Assembly (NCBI GenBank): GCA_947380655.1
Contig: CANCRX010000031.1
Location: 1-34,632, forward strand
Origin: Alcaligenaceae bacterium
GTDB taxonomy: Bacteria > Pseudomonadota > Gammaproteobacteria > Burkholderiales > Burkholderiaceae_B
Reading direction: 5' to 3'
DNA: 34,632 nucleotides
The notes below the pieces were generated by a model that saw nothing but the letters and a program-made list of their open reading frames with translations, was not told where the DNA came from and made no database searches. Shown here one piece after another: positions 25,106 to 32,362 of this stretch (position 1 is its first letter; each line of letters starts with the position of its first letter). The translations under genes and the position numbers were made by a program.

Positions 25106-26020
25106 ATGGAACTGTCTGAAGTGCTCAATATTGCCCTGATGCAGGGTTTTGCGGGTCTGAGCCTGTTTGCTGTGCTGCTCCTGATGGGGCTTGGACTTGC
25201 AATCATTTTCGGTCAGATGGGTGTAATCAACATGGCTCACGGTGAGTTCATGGCGATTGGTGCCTATACCGTATACCTTGGCTCAACGTTAACTGAAAAG
25301 TATGCGCCTGGCTTTATGCCAGCCTACTTTCCATTCGCAATCGTAGCGGCCTTTGTTTTTGCTTTTATCGGCGGCTGGATTGCGGAGTGGGCACTTATCC
25401 GTCATTTATATAAGCGTCCGCTGGACACCTTGCTGGCCACCTGGGGGCTAAGTCTGGGTCTGCAGCAGGTTTTTCGTACATTTATTAGTCCCAAAGAAGT
25501 CAGCCCAACCTTACCTGACTGGTTGATGGGTTCCTGGGCACCAGAAGAGGGTCTGGATATTCCGATCAACGGAATGTTTGTGATGGCCTTGACCTTGCTG
25601 GTCACCGGAGGTGTGATGCTGGCCTTGTACAAAAGCCGCTGGGGCTTACGTGTACGTGCCACAGTGAGCAACCGTCCCATGGCAAATGCTACCGGCATCA
25701 ATACCAAGAAAACAGATCAATTAACGTTCGCCATCGGCTGCGGTATTGCTGGTATAGCAGGTGCGGCCTTTACAACGATCGGCTCGACAGGACCGACATC
25801 GGGATCTTTATACATTGTGGATGCCTTCCTTGTGGTGACTTTTGGTGGCGCCGCAAGTTTGTTAGGGACTGCATTCTCAGCCTTCCTGATTGCGCAGACT
25901 CAATCAATTAGCGAATTTTTCATGACTGGCTCGATGGCTAAGGTCTTTACGCTTTCCGTCATCGTCATTGTTCTGATGATGCGTCCTCAAGGCTTGTTCG
26001 CCTCGAAGATTCGACGCTAA
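25106..26020 (+). CDS. urtB: ABC transporter permease (UrtB-type)
   Basis: 304 residues from the ATG at 25106, which has AAGGAA five bases upstream; a TTG at 25088 would add six residues. About eight membrane helices are visible, with the LivH/UrtB landmarks GLGLAIIFGQMGVINMAHGEF, TLLATWGLSLGLQQ, and the cytoplasmic coupling loop SNRPMANATGINTKKTDQLTFAIG. It forms half of the inner-membrane pore, paired with the protein encoded at 26051. The chain is short, without the long N-terminal extension seen in many proteobacterial UrtB proteins, and this fits an amide-type (FmdE-like) transporter. It starts 36 bases after urtA. Confidence 0.92.
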   Translation: MELSEVLNIALMQGFAGLSLFAVLLLMGLGLAIIFGQMGVINMAHGEFMAIGAYTVYLGSTLTEKYAPGFMPAYFPFAIVAAFVFAFIGGWIAEWALIRHLYKRPLDTLLATWGLSLGLQQVFRTFISPKEVSPTLPDWLMGSWAPEEGLDIPINGMFVMALTLLVTGGVMLALYKSRWGLRVRATVSNRPMANATGINTKKTDQLTFAIGCGIAGIAGAAFTTIGSTGPTSGSLYIVDAFLVVTFGGAASLLGTAFSAFLIAQTQSISEFFMTGSMAKVFTLSVIVIVLMMRPQGLFASKIRR

Positions 26021-26050
26021 TCATCAACACGTTTACCGGAGCCGACTCTC

Positions 26051-27283
26051 ATGCAATCAATCAAGAATTTGCTCAAGCAACCTGGCGTGTTGAGTATCGC
26101 AATACTCGCCGTCATTTTGCTAGTGGTATTTCCAGCACTGCTGGATAACTTTCGACTCAACCTGGTTGGTAAATATCTGACCTATGCCTTCGTGGCCATC
26201 GGACTGGTCGTCTTGTGGGGCTGGGGCGGCATTTTAAGCCTGGGCCAGGGGGTGTTTTTTGGGTTGGGTGGCTATTGCATGGCCATGTTCCTGAAGTTGG
26301 AGGCATCGGACCCCATCACCACAAAAATTCAGTCAACACCTGGTATCCCGGACTTCATGGACTGGAACCAGATTACTGAGTTACCAATCTGGTGGTTGCC
26401 GTTTAAAAGTCTGACATTTTCCCTGATCGCTGTCATCGCTGTGCCTTCCATACTGGCTTTTATCGTTAGTTATGCCATGTTCAAGCGTCGCGTTGGTGGT
26501 GTGTATTTTGCAATTATCACGCAGGCCGTTGCGTTGATCATGACCACCCTGATCATTGGTATGCAAGGTTACACCGGTGGTGTGAACGGTATGACCGATC
26601 TTAAAACGATGAATGGATGGGATACGCGTACGGATGAAGCAAAAATCATTCTGTATTACGCCTGCTGTATAGCGCTATTACTTTGTGTCATCGCGGGTAC
26701 GTATATTCAGCGCAGTAAATTCGGCACGTTGCTTCTGGCGATGCGTGACAAAGAGGATCGTGTCCGCTTCTCAGGTTATGACGTGTCAATGTTTAAGGTC
26801 GCAGCATTTTGCCTGGCTGCGGGTGTATCGGGAATTGGTGGAGCGTTTTTTGCACTCCAGGTCGGCTTTATGTCGCCTTCGTTTGTTGGGATTGTCCCCT
26901 CGATCGAACTTGTGATTCTCTGCGCAGTGGGGGGGCGGCTCAGCTTGGTGGGCGCTGTCTATGGCGCCTTGCTGGTGAATGCAAGCAAAACACTTTTCTC
27001 TGAGAATTTCCCCGATTTGTGGTTGTTCCTGATGGCGGCACTGTTCATCGGTGTGACGATGGCCTTTCCTTATGGCCTGGCTGGATTGTTCGAATCACAC
27101 ATCAAGCCCTGGTGGATCCGTAAGTCGACAGAGCGTCGCATGATCAAACAGCGACTGATTGAGTTGGAAAATGAAGCGGACCTGAAAGCCGCGCATGCCG
27201 TAGAGGGTGATTCGGCCTCAGCTATTGCTGTGCAGTCGACAACCGATGCCGCAGAATTAGTCATCAGAAGGAGCGCGCCATGA
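26051..27283 (+). CDS. urtC: ABC transporter permease (UrtC-type)
   Basis: 410 residues with about ten membrane helices. LivM/UrtC landmarks are GKYLTYAFVAIGLVVLWGWG, ILSLGQGVFFGLGGYCMAMF, the helix-loop RVGGVYFAIITQAVALIM, and MRDKEDRVRFSGYDVSMFK, the site that contacts the ATPase. The last 60 residues form a charged cytoplasmic tail (RRMIKQRLIELENEADLKAA). The second half of the pore. GGAG lies about 10 bases before the ATG, and its end overlaps the following ATPase start by four bases (ATGA), so it is translationally coupled. Confidence 0.92.
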   Translation: MQSIKNLLKQPGVLSIAILAVILLVVFPALLDNFRLNLVGKYLTYAFVAIGLVVLWGWGGILSLGQGVFFGLGGYCMAMFLKLEASDPITTKIQSTPGIPDFMDWNQITELPIWWLPFKSLTFSLIAVIAVPSILAFIVSYAMFKRRVGGVYFAIITQAVALIMTTLIIGMQGYTGGVNGMTDLKTMNGWDTRTDEAKIILYYACCIALLLCVIAGTYIQRSKFGTLLLAMRDKEDRVRFSGYDVSMFKVAAFCLAAGVSGIGGAFFALQVGFMSPSFVGIVPSIELVILCAVGGRLSLVGAVYGALLVNASKTLFSENFPDLWLFLMAALFIGVTMAFPYGLAGLFESHIKPWWIRKSTERRMIKQRLIELENEADLKAAHAVEGDSASAIAVQSTTDAAELVIRRSAP

Positions 27284-28026
27284 GTAGCAGCACCGACTTT
27301 GTATTGGCGATTGAAGACCTGACCGTTTCTTTTGATGGATTCAAAGCAATCGACAGTTTGAATCTGTACGTCGATAAAAACGAATTACGCGTGATTATCG
27401 GACCGAATGGCGCCGGTAAGACTACCTTGCTCGACATGATTTGTGGCAGGACCAGAGAAACGGCGGGGAGCATCAAATTCAAAAATGAAGAGATGACGGT
27501 TTTACCTGAGTATGCAAGGGTTAGAAAGGGAATTGGTCGGAAATTTCAGACGCCTTCCATCTATGAGAACTTGTCCGTTTTTCAAAATCTTGAAGTGTCC
27601 TATCCAAAAGGTCGTTCAGTTTTTGGGGCGCTCGTATTCAAGTGTGACGATGAGGTGAAAGACAAAGTTAATTCTGTCGCGCAAGAAATAGGATTGGCTG
27701 AAACATTGAATACGGAAGCAGGCTTGCTTTCGCATGGTCAGAAGCAGTGGCTTGAAATAGGCATGTTGCTGATGCAGGAGCCAGAGCTATTGATGCTCGA
27801 TGAGCCAATCGCCGGTATGAGTGTGCGGGAGCGCGAGCTGACGGCAGAATTACTGAAGCGAATTTCAAACAATCGCTCCGTGATCGTAATTGAACACGAT
27901 ATGGAGTTTGTGAAAAAAATTGCCCATAAGGTAACGGTGATGCACCAGGGCAAGATTCTGGCTGAAGGATCGATGGATAAAGTCCAAAGCGATCCGACAG
28001 TGATTGAAGTTTATCTCGGACACTAG
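27280..28026 (+). CDS. urtD: ABC transporter ATPase (UrtD-type)
   Basis: 248 residues. Walker A is GPNGAGKT at 41-48, the signature is LSHGQ at 150-154, and Walker B is LLMLDEP with D174 and E175. Histidine H-loop: VIEHDMEFV. This is the LivG/UrtD branch, with the long insert TPSIYENLSVFQNLEVSY after the Q-loop. It hydrolyses ATP on the cytoplasmic face to drive import through UrtB/UrtC. The variant signature LSHGQ in place of LSGGQ is usual in UrtD. Overlaps urtC by four bases. Confidence 0.93.
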   Translation: MSSSTDFVLAIEDLTVSFDGFKAIDSLNLYVDKNELRVIIGPNGAGKTTLLDMICGRTRETAGSIKFKNEEMTVLPEYARVRKGIGRKFQTPSIYENLSVFQNLEVSYPKGRSVFGALVFKCDDEVKDKVNSVAQEIGLAETLNTEAGLLSHGQKQWLEIGMLLMQEPELLMLDEPIAGMSVRERELTAELLKRISNNRSVIVIEHDMEFVKKIAHKVTVMHQGKILAEGSMDKVQSDPTVIEVYLGH

Positions 28027-28036
28027 GAGACCTGAC

Positions 28037-28726
28037 ATGCTAAGCGTAAAAGATCTCTACGTTGCTTACGGTCAAAGCGAAGCTTTGCACGGTATAAACC
28101 TCGAGGCTGGTAAGCAGGAGACGGTTGCGATCATGGGTCGTAACGGTATGGGTAAGACCACATTTTTTAAAAGTCTGATTGGTTTGCTGCCAACCAAAAG
28201 TGGTTCTATTTCAGTCGATGGTCAGGATGTGACGCGCGATGAAAGTTATCGCCGTGTTGCAAAAGGTATTGCTTACGTCCCGCAAGGTCGAATGATTTTT
28301 CCAACATTGACCGTTGAGGAAAATATTCAAACCGGTCTTGAAAATGATAAGGACAAAGTAATCCCCGATGAGATTTATGCCTTGTTTCCGGTTTTATGGG
28401 ATATGCGACGCCGTAAGGGTGGGAACCTGTCAGGCGGACAGCAGCAGCAGCTTGCAATTTCTCGCGCACTGGTGACCAATCCTAAGGTGTTGCTGCTCGA
28501 TGAGCCAACCGAAGGGATCCAGCCATCAATTATTAAGGATATTGCCAAGGCGCTTAATGAGATACGTCGTATGCGCGGCATCACGATCATCGTTTCCGAG
28601 CAGGTATTAAGTTTTGCACTGGATGTTGCAGATCGTCTTTTTGTGATTGAGGGTGGTCGTCTGGTGTATGAAACCGCTCGTGAAGATACGGACATTGACC
28701 GGATCAAACATTATTTGTCGGTGTAA
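28037..28726 (+). CDS. urtE: ABC transporter ATPase (UrtE-type)
   Basis: 229 residues from the ATG at 28037, preceded by AGGAGA; an upstream in-frame start at 28004 overlaps urtD and has no such site. Walker A is GRNGMGKT at 34-41, the signature is LSGGQQQQ, Walker B is LLLDEPTEGIQPS, the LivF/UrtE-specific ending. The start is 10 bases after the urtD stop. This is the second ATPase of the importer. About 96 bases with a tandem repeat separate it from fmdA. Confidence 0.93.
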   Translation: MLSVKDLYVAYGQSEALHGINLEAGKQETVAIMGRNGMGKTTFFKSLIGLLPTKSGSISVDGQDVTRDESYRRVAKGIAYVPQGRMIFPTLTVEENIQTGLENDKDKVIPDEIYALFPVLWDMRRRKGGNLSGGQQQQLAISRALVTNPKVLLLDEPTEGIQPSIIKDIAKALNEIRRMRGITIIVSEQVLSFALDVADRLFVIEGGRLVYETAREDTDIDRIKHYLSV

Positions 28727-28752
28727 CGCAGTTCGTCATTCTATTAATCGCA

Positions 28753-28782
28753 TTGTCAGTATTCGTGTTGTCAGTATTTGTC
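28753..28782. repeat. Two tandem 15-bp copies between urtE and fmdA
   Basis: TTGTCAGTATTCGTG (28753-28767) and TTGTCAGTATTTGTC (28768-28782) match at 13 of 15 positions. The pair lies 41-70 bases upstream of the fmdA ATG and may be a regulatory or mRNA-processing element; no hairpin was seen. Confidence 0.65.
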
Positions 28783-28822
28783 AGGATTCCAAACCCCGTT
28801 CCTATATTTAAAGAGGTGCACT

Positions 28823-30052
28823 ATGCCCGAAACTCTCATCACCGTAGACTTAAAAGCCTCCCCTTACGACAATCCTAAAATCCATAACCGCTGGCATCCT
28901 GATATTCCGATGGCCTGCTGGGTGAAACCAGGCGATGATTTCGTGCTGGAAACGTTTGACTGGACCGGTGGTTTCATCAAGAACAATGACAGCGCAGATG
29001 ATGTGCGTGATATTGACTTGTCGACAGTTCACTTTCTGTCCGGTCCTGTCGGCGTCAAAGGTGCTGAGCCCGGAGACCTGTTGGTGGTTGATTTGTTGGA
29101 TATTGGTGCCAAGGACGATAGCCTGTGGGGCTTTAATGGGTTTTTTAGTAAGCAAAATGGTGGTGGATTTTTGACCGATCATTTTCCTAGCGCGCAGAAA
29201 TCAATTTGGGATTTTCACGGCATGTTTACCACCAGCCGTCACATTCCCAATGTCAAATTTGCAGGTTTGATCCATCCCGGTTTGATTGGGTGCTTGCCAG
29301 ATCAAAAAATGCTCGACATGTGGAATGAGCGCGAGATTGATTTCATCGCTACCGACCCAGGTCGTGTTCCTCCATTGGCCAACCCTCCTTTTGCCAAAAC
29401 AGCACATGCGGGCCAGGCGACAGGTGATGTTGCAGCCAAGATCGCTGCCGAAGGTGCGCGGACGGTTCCTCCCCGCGAACACGGCGGTAATTGCGATATT
29501 AAAGATCTCTCACGTGGATCAAAGATTTATTTCCCAGTCTATGTAGATGGTGCCGGTTTGTCAGTAGGTGATTTGCACTTCAGTCAGGGTGATGGCGAGA
29601 TCACTTTCTGTGGTGCGATCGAGATGGCGGGCTGGGTTCATATGAAAGTAGAACTCATCAAAGGCGGTATGGCTAAGTACGGTATTAAAAATCCAGTATT
29701 CAAGCCTAGTCCAATTACCCCTCATTACAACGACTACCTGATTTTTGAAGGCATCTCGGTTGACGAACAGGGTAAGCAGCATTACCTGGATGTGAATGTG
29801 GCCTATCGTCAGGCTTGTCTGAACGCGATTGAATACATGACTAAGTTTGGATATTCACGTGCGCAGGCTTATTCGATACTCGGTACGGCTCCGGTTCAAG
29901 GCCATATCAGTGGTGTAGTTGATATTCCAAATGCTTGCGCCACGCTCTGGTTACCTACTCAGATCTTTGACTTTGATATCAATCCTAATGCCAGCGGCCC
30001 AACCAAACTTGTGACACCAGGTATGGATATGCCGTTATCTCTGGATCTTTGA
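28823..30052 (+). CDS. fmdA: Formamidase (acetamidase/formamidase family)
   Basis: 409 residues from the ATG at 28823, with AAGAGG 6 bases before; an ORF start further upstream is not needed. Length and sequence match FmdA of methylotrophs. Landmarks are NRWHPDIP near residue 22, DFHGMFTTSRHIPNVKFAGL, the conserved PPREHGGNCDIKDL with a glycine and two acid residues, and GDLHFSQGDGE. The family splits formamide to ammonia and formate and is unrelated in fold to nitrilase-type amidases. It is a cytoplasmic enzyme. Placing it directly after an amide-type ABC importer, and before FmdB and AmiE, shows a nitrogen-supply operon. Confidence 0.93.
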   Translation: MPETLITVDLKASPYDNPKIHNRWHPDIPMACWVKPGDDFVLETFDWTGGFIKNNDSADDVRDIDLSTVHFLSGPVGVKGAEPGDLLVVDLLDIGAKDDSLWGFNGFFSKQNGGGFLTDHFPSAQKSIWDFHGMFTTSRHIPNVKFAGLIHPGLIGCLPDQKMLDMWNEREIDFIATDPGRVPPLANPPFAKTAHAGQATGDVAAKIAAEGARTVPPREHGGNCDIKDLSRGSKIYFPVYVDGAGLSVGDLHFSQGDGEITFCGAIEMAGWVHMKVELIKGGMAKYGIKNPVFKPSPITPHYNDYLIFEGISVDEQGKQHYLDVNVAYRQACLNAIEYMTKFGYSRAQAYSILGTAPVQGHISGVVDIPNACATLWLPTQIFDFDINPNASGPTKLVTPGMDMPLSLDL

Positions 30053-30082
30053 TTTAAATAATATTTGTTAAAGGAGCCCCAC

Positions 30083-30442
30083 ATGCCTACTTATGACTAT
30101 GACTGTAAATCTTGCGGCCCATTTGATGCGTTGCGTCAGATGAGTAAGCGTGACGAAGCGGTAGAGTGTCCGGACTGTGGGGCACCGAGTGCGCGTGTCT
30201 TTACTTTTGGTTCTAATCTTTCACGTGTCGACGGTGATACCCGGCGTGCGATTGAAGGCAATGAGCGGGCAGCACATGCACCGAAAATGTCCAGAGATTA
30301 TGACTCAACCTACGCGAGACTCAAGCATCCCTCTGGCTGTGGTTGTTGCTCAAGCGCCAGTGGAAAGCGCAGTGCCACACAGACATTTGCGAATGGAAAT
30401 AAAACGTTTGTGGGTAAGCGCCCATGGATGATTAGCCACTGA
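30083..30442 (+). CDS. fmdB: FmdB-family zinc-ribbon protein
   Basis: 119 residues from the ATG at 30083, with AAGGAG 6 bases before; a TTG at 30065 is the alternative. The N-terminal half is the FmdB zinc ribbon: C8, C11, C29 and C32 (YDCKSCG and CPDCG). The C-terminal half is basic and holds a GCGCC cluster, then a tail ending in RPWMISH. FmdB was named as a putative regulatory protein of the formamidase cluster of a methylotroph; its biochemical role is unclear. It follows fmdA by 30 bases and precedes amiE by 75. Confidence 0.88.
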   Translation: MPTYDYDCKSCGPFDALRQMSKRDEAVECPDCGAPSARVFTFGSNLSRVDGDTRRAIEGNERAAHAPKMSRDYDSTYARLKHPSGCGCCSSASGKRSATQTFANGNKTFVGKRPWMISH

Positions 30443-30517
30443 GTCGTGATGTGTTACGAAAACGAATGATGACATGCGCCCTATGCGTGTTCAGATCTGA
30501 AATGCCGGAGAGAAAAA

Positions 30518-31555
30518 ATGAGACATGGTGATATTTCCAGTAGTAATGATTGCGTCGGTGTTGCAGTAGTGAATTACAAAATGCCGCGCTTGCATACTAA
30601 AGCTGAAGTGCTGGATAACGCTCGCAAGATCGGTGAGATGCTGATCGGTATGAAACAAGGTTTGCCAGGCATGGATCTGGTGATTTTCCCTGAGTACAGT
30701 ACGCATGGCATCATGTACGATGCAAAAGAAATGTATGAGACCGCCTCGACTATTCCAGGCGATGAAACTGAAATTTTCGCAGCAGCTTGTCGAAAAGCGA
30801 ATGTCTGGGGCGTTTTTTCGTTAACGGGGGAGCGTCATGAAGAGCACCCGAATAAGGCGCCGTACAACACCCTGATTCTCATGAATAATAAGGGTGAGAT
30901 CGTACAAAAATATCGCAAAATCATGCCGTGGACACCTATTGAGGGCTGGTATCCAGGCGACTGCACCTATGTATCAGACGGTCCAAAGGGCATGAAAATC
31001 AGTCTGATCATTTGTGATGATGGTAACTATCCAGAAATCTGGCGCGATTGCGCAATGCGCGGCGCTGAGCTGATTGTTCGCTGCCAGGGCTATATGTATC
31101 CGGCCAAAGAACAACAAGTCATGGTGGCCAAATGTATGGCTTGGATGAATAACACCTATGTGGCTGTCGCCAATGCCGCTGGTTTCGATGGGGTGTATTC
31201 CTATTTTGGTCATTCAGCCATTGTGGGTTTTGATGGTCGTACGCTCGGAGAGTGTGGTGAAGAGGAAATGGGCATTAATTACGCAGAATTATCAGTGAGT
31301 CTGATTAGAGATTTCCGCAAAAACGCCCAGTCACAAAACCATTTATTCAAACTCGTACACCGCGGCTACACAGGCAAGATCAATTCGGGTGAAGAGGTCA
31401 GTGGTGTTGCCGATTGTCCCTACGAGTTTTATGGAAAATGGCTCAGTGACCCCGAAGGTACACGCAAGATGGTTGAGTCATTTACTCGTTCAACGGTCGG
31501 AACGCCTGAGTGTCCGATCGAGGGTATTCCTCACGAACTGCCGCAGCATAAGTAA
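30518..31555 (+). CDS. amiE: Aliphatic amidase (nitrilase superfamily)
   Basis: 345 residues, almost the same length as Pseudomonas AmiE (346). It starts MRHGDISSSNDCVGVAVVNY, the typical AmiE beginning. The catalytic triad is in register with the Pseudomonas enzyme: E59 (VIFPEYST), K134 (KYRKIMPW) and C166 (LIICDDGNYPE). Family members hydrolyse acetamide, propionamide and related short amides to the acid and ammonia. Formamidase AmiF is a close relative, so formamide cannot be excluded. GGAGAG lies 8 bases before the ATG. It ends 3 bases before the AAA ATPase gene. Two structurally unrelated amidases in one operon suggest a broad amide range. Confidence 0.95.
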   Translation: MRHGDISSSNDCVGVAVVNYKMPRLHTKAEVLDNARKIGEMLIGMKQGLPGMDLVIFPEYSTHGIMYDAKEMYETASTIPGDETEIFAAACRKANVWGVFSLTGERHEEHPNKAPYNTLILMNNKGEIVQKYRKIMPWTPIEGWYPGDCTYVSDGPKGMKISLIICDDGNYPEIWRDCAMRGAELIVRCQGYMYPAKEQQVMVAKCMAWMNNTYVAVANAAGFDGVYSYFGHSAIVGFDGRTLGECGEEEMGINYAELSVSLIRDFRKNAQSQNHLFKLVHRGYTGKINSGEEVSGVADCPYEFYGKWLSDPEGTRKMVESFTRSTVGTPECPIEGIPHELPQHK

Positions 31556-31558
31556 TGC

Positions 31559-32362
31559 ATGGATATGCTGGAGCAGTATCGCATTACGCAACAACCTTAT
31601 TACTCGGCATCGGGTAATGAGGTTGAACGATATAAACAGGCGTACACGCATCGGATTCCTTTAATACTTAAGGGGCCTACTGGATGTGGTAAGACCCGCT
31701 TCATCGAACATATGGCCTATGTGCTCGATAAGCCGCTCGTGACCGTGGCCTGTAATGAGGATATGAGCGCCTCAGATTTGATCGGCCGTTTTTTGCTCGA
31801 TCCTCAGGGCACCTTTTGGCACGATGGACCGCTGACTCAGGCTGTCAGGTATGGTGGTATTTGTTATCTGGATGAAATTGTCGAGGCGCGTCAGGATACG
31901 ACAGTGGTGATTCATCCTTTGACTGATGCTCGCCGAATGTTGCCGCTCGATAAAAAGGGTGAGTTGCTTCGTGCGCACCCGGATTTCCAACTGGTGGTGT
32001 CATATAACCCCGGGTATCAAAGTCATTCAAAAGATATGAAAGCCTCAACTCGGCAGCGATTCGCCGCAATCGAGTTTGATTACCCCTCAGCTTCAGTCGA
32101 GGCTGGAATTTTGGTGCATGAGACAGGTATATCAACAGAAATGTCCGATGTGCTTGTCTCTATTGCGCGCCAGACCAGGCTATTAAAAAATCAGGGGTTA
32201 CAAGAAGGTGCTTCTACACGGATGCTTATTTATGCAGCCAGAATGATTCTTGACGGAATGTCTCCACGTGATAGTTGTGAGATGACAATTGTGAGCGCGT
32301 TATCCGATGAACCACACACAACGGAAAGTTTGCGCGCCTTGGTAGACGCTCATTTCCCATGA
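31559..32362 (+). CDS. MoxR-type AAA ATPase (NorQ/CbbQ family)
   Basis: 267 residues, the usual length for NorQ/CbbQ. Walker A is GPTGCGKT at 39-46, Walker B ends YLDE with D105-E106, sensor 1 is N150 (SYNPG), and an arginine-finger region STRQRF lies at 164-169. LIGRFLLDPQGTFWHDGPL is the family-specific stretch before Walker B. Members work with a VWA-domain partner to remodel or activate a target enzyme (NO reductase for NorQ, Rubisco for CbbQ). Here the neighbour is amiE, so the target may be AmiE or FmdA. It starts 4 bases after the amiE stop and overlaps the next gene by four bases. Confidence 0.9.
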   Translation: MDMLEQYRITQQPYYSASGNEVERYKQAYTHRIPLILKGPTGCGKTRFIEHMAYVLDKPLVTVACNEDMSASDLIGRFLLDPQGTFWHDGPLTQAVRYGGICYLDEIVEARQDTTVVIHPLTDARRMLPLDKKGELLRAHPDFQLVVSYNPGYQSHSKDMKASTRQRFAAIEFDYPSASVEAGILVHETGISTEMSDVLVSIARQTRLLKNQGLQEGASTRMLIYAARMILDGMSPRDSCEMTIVSALSDEPHTTESLRALVDAHFP

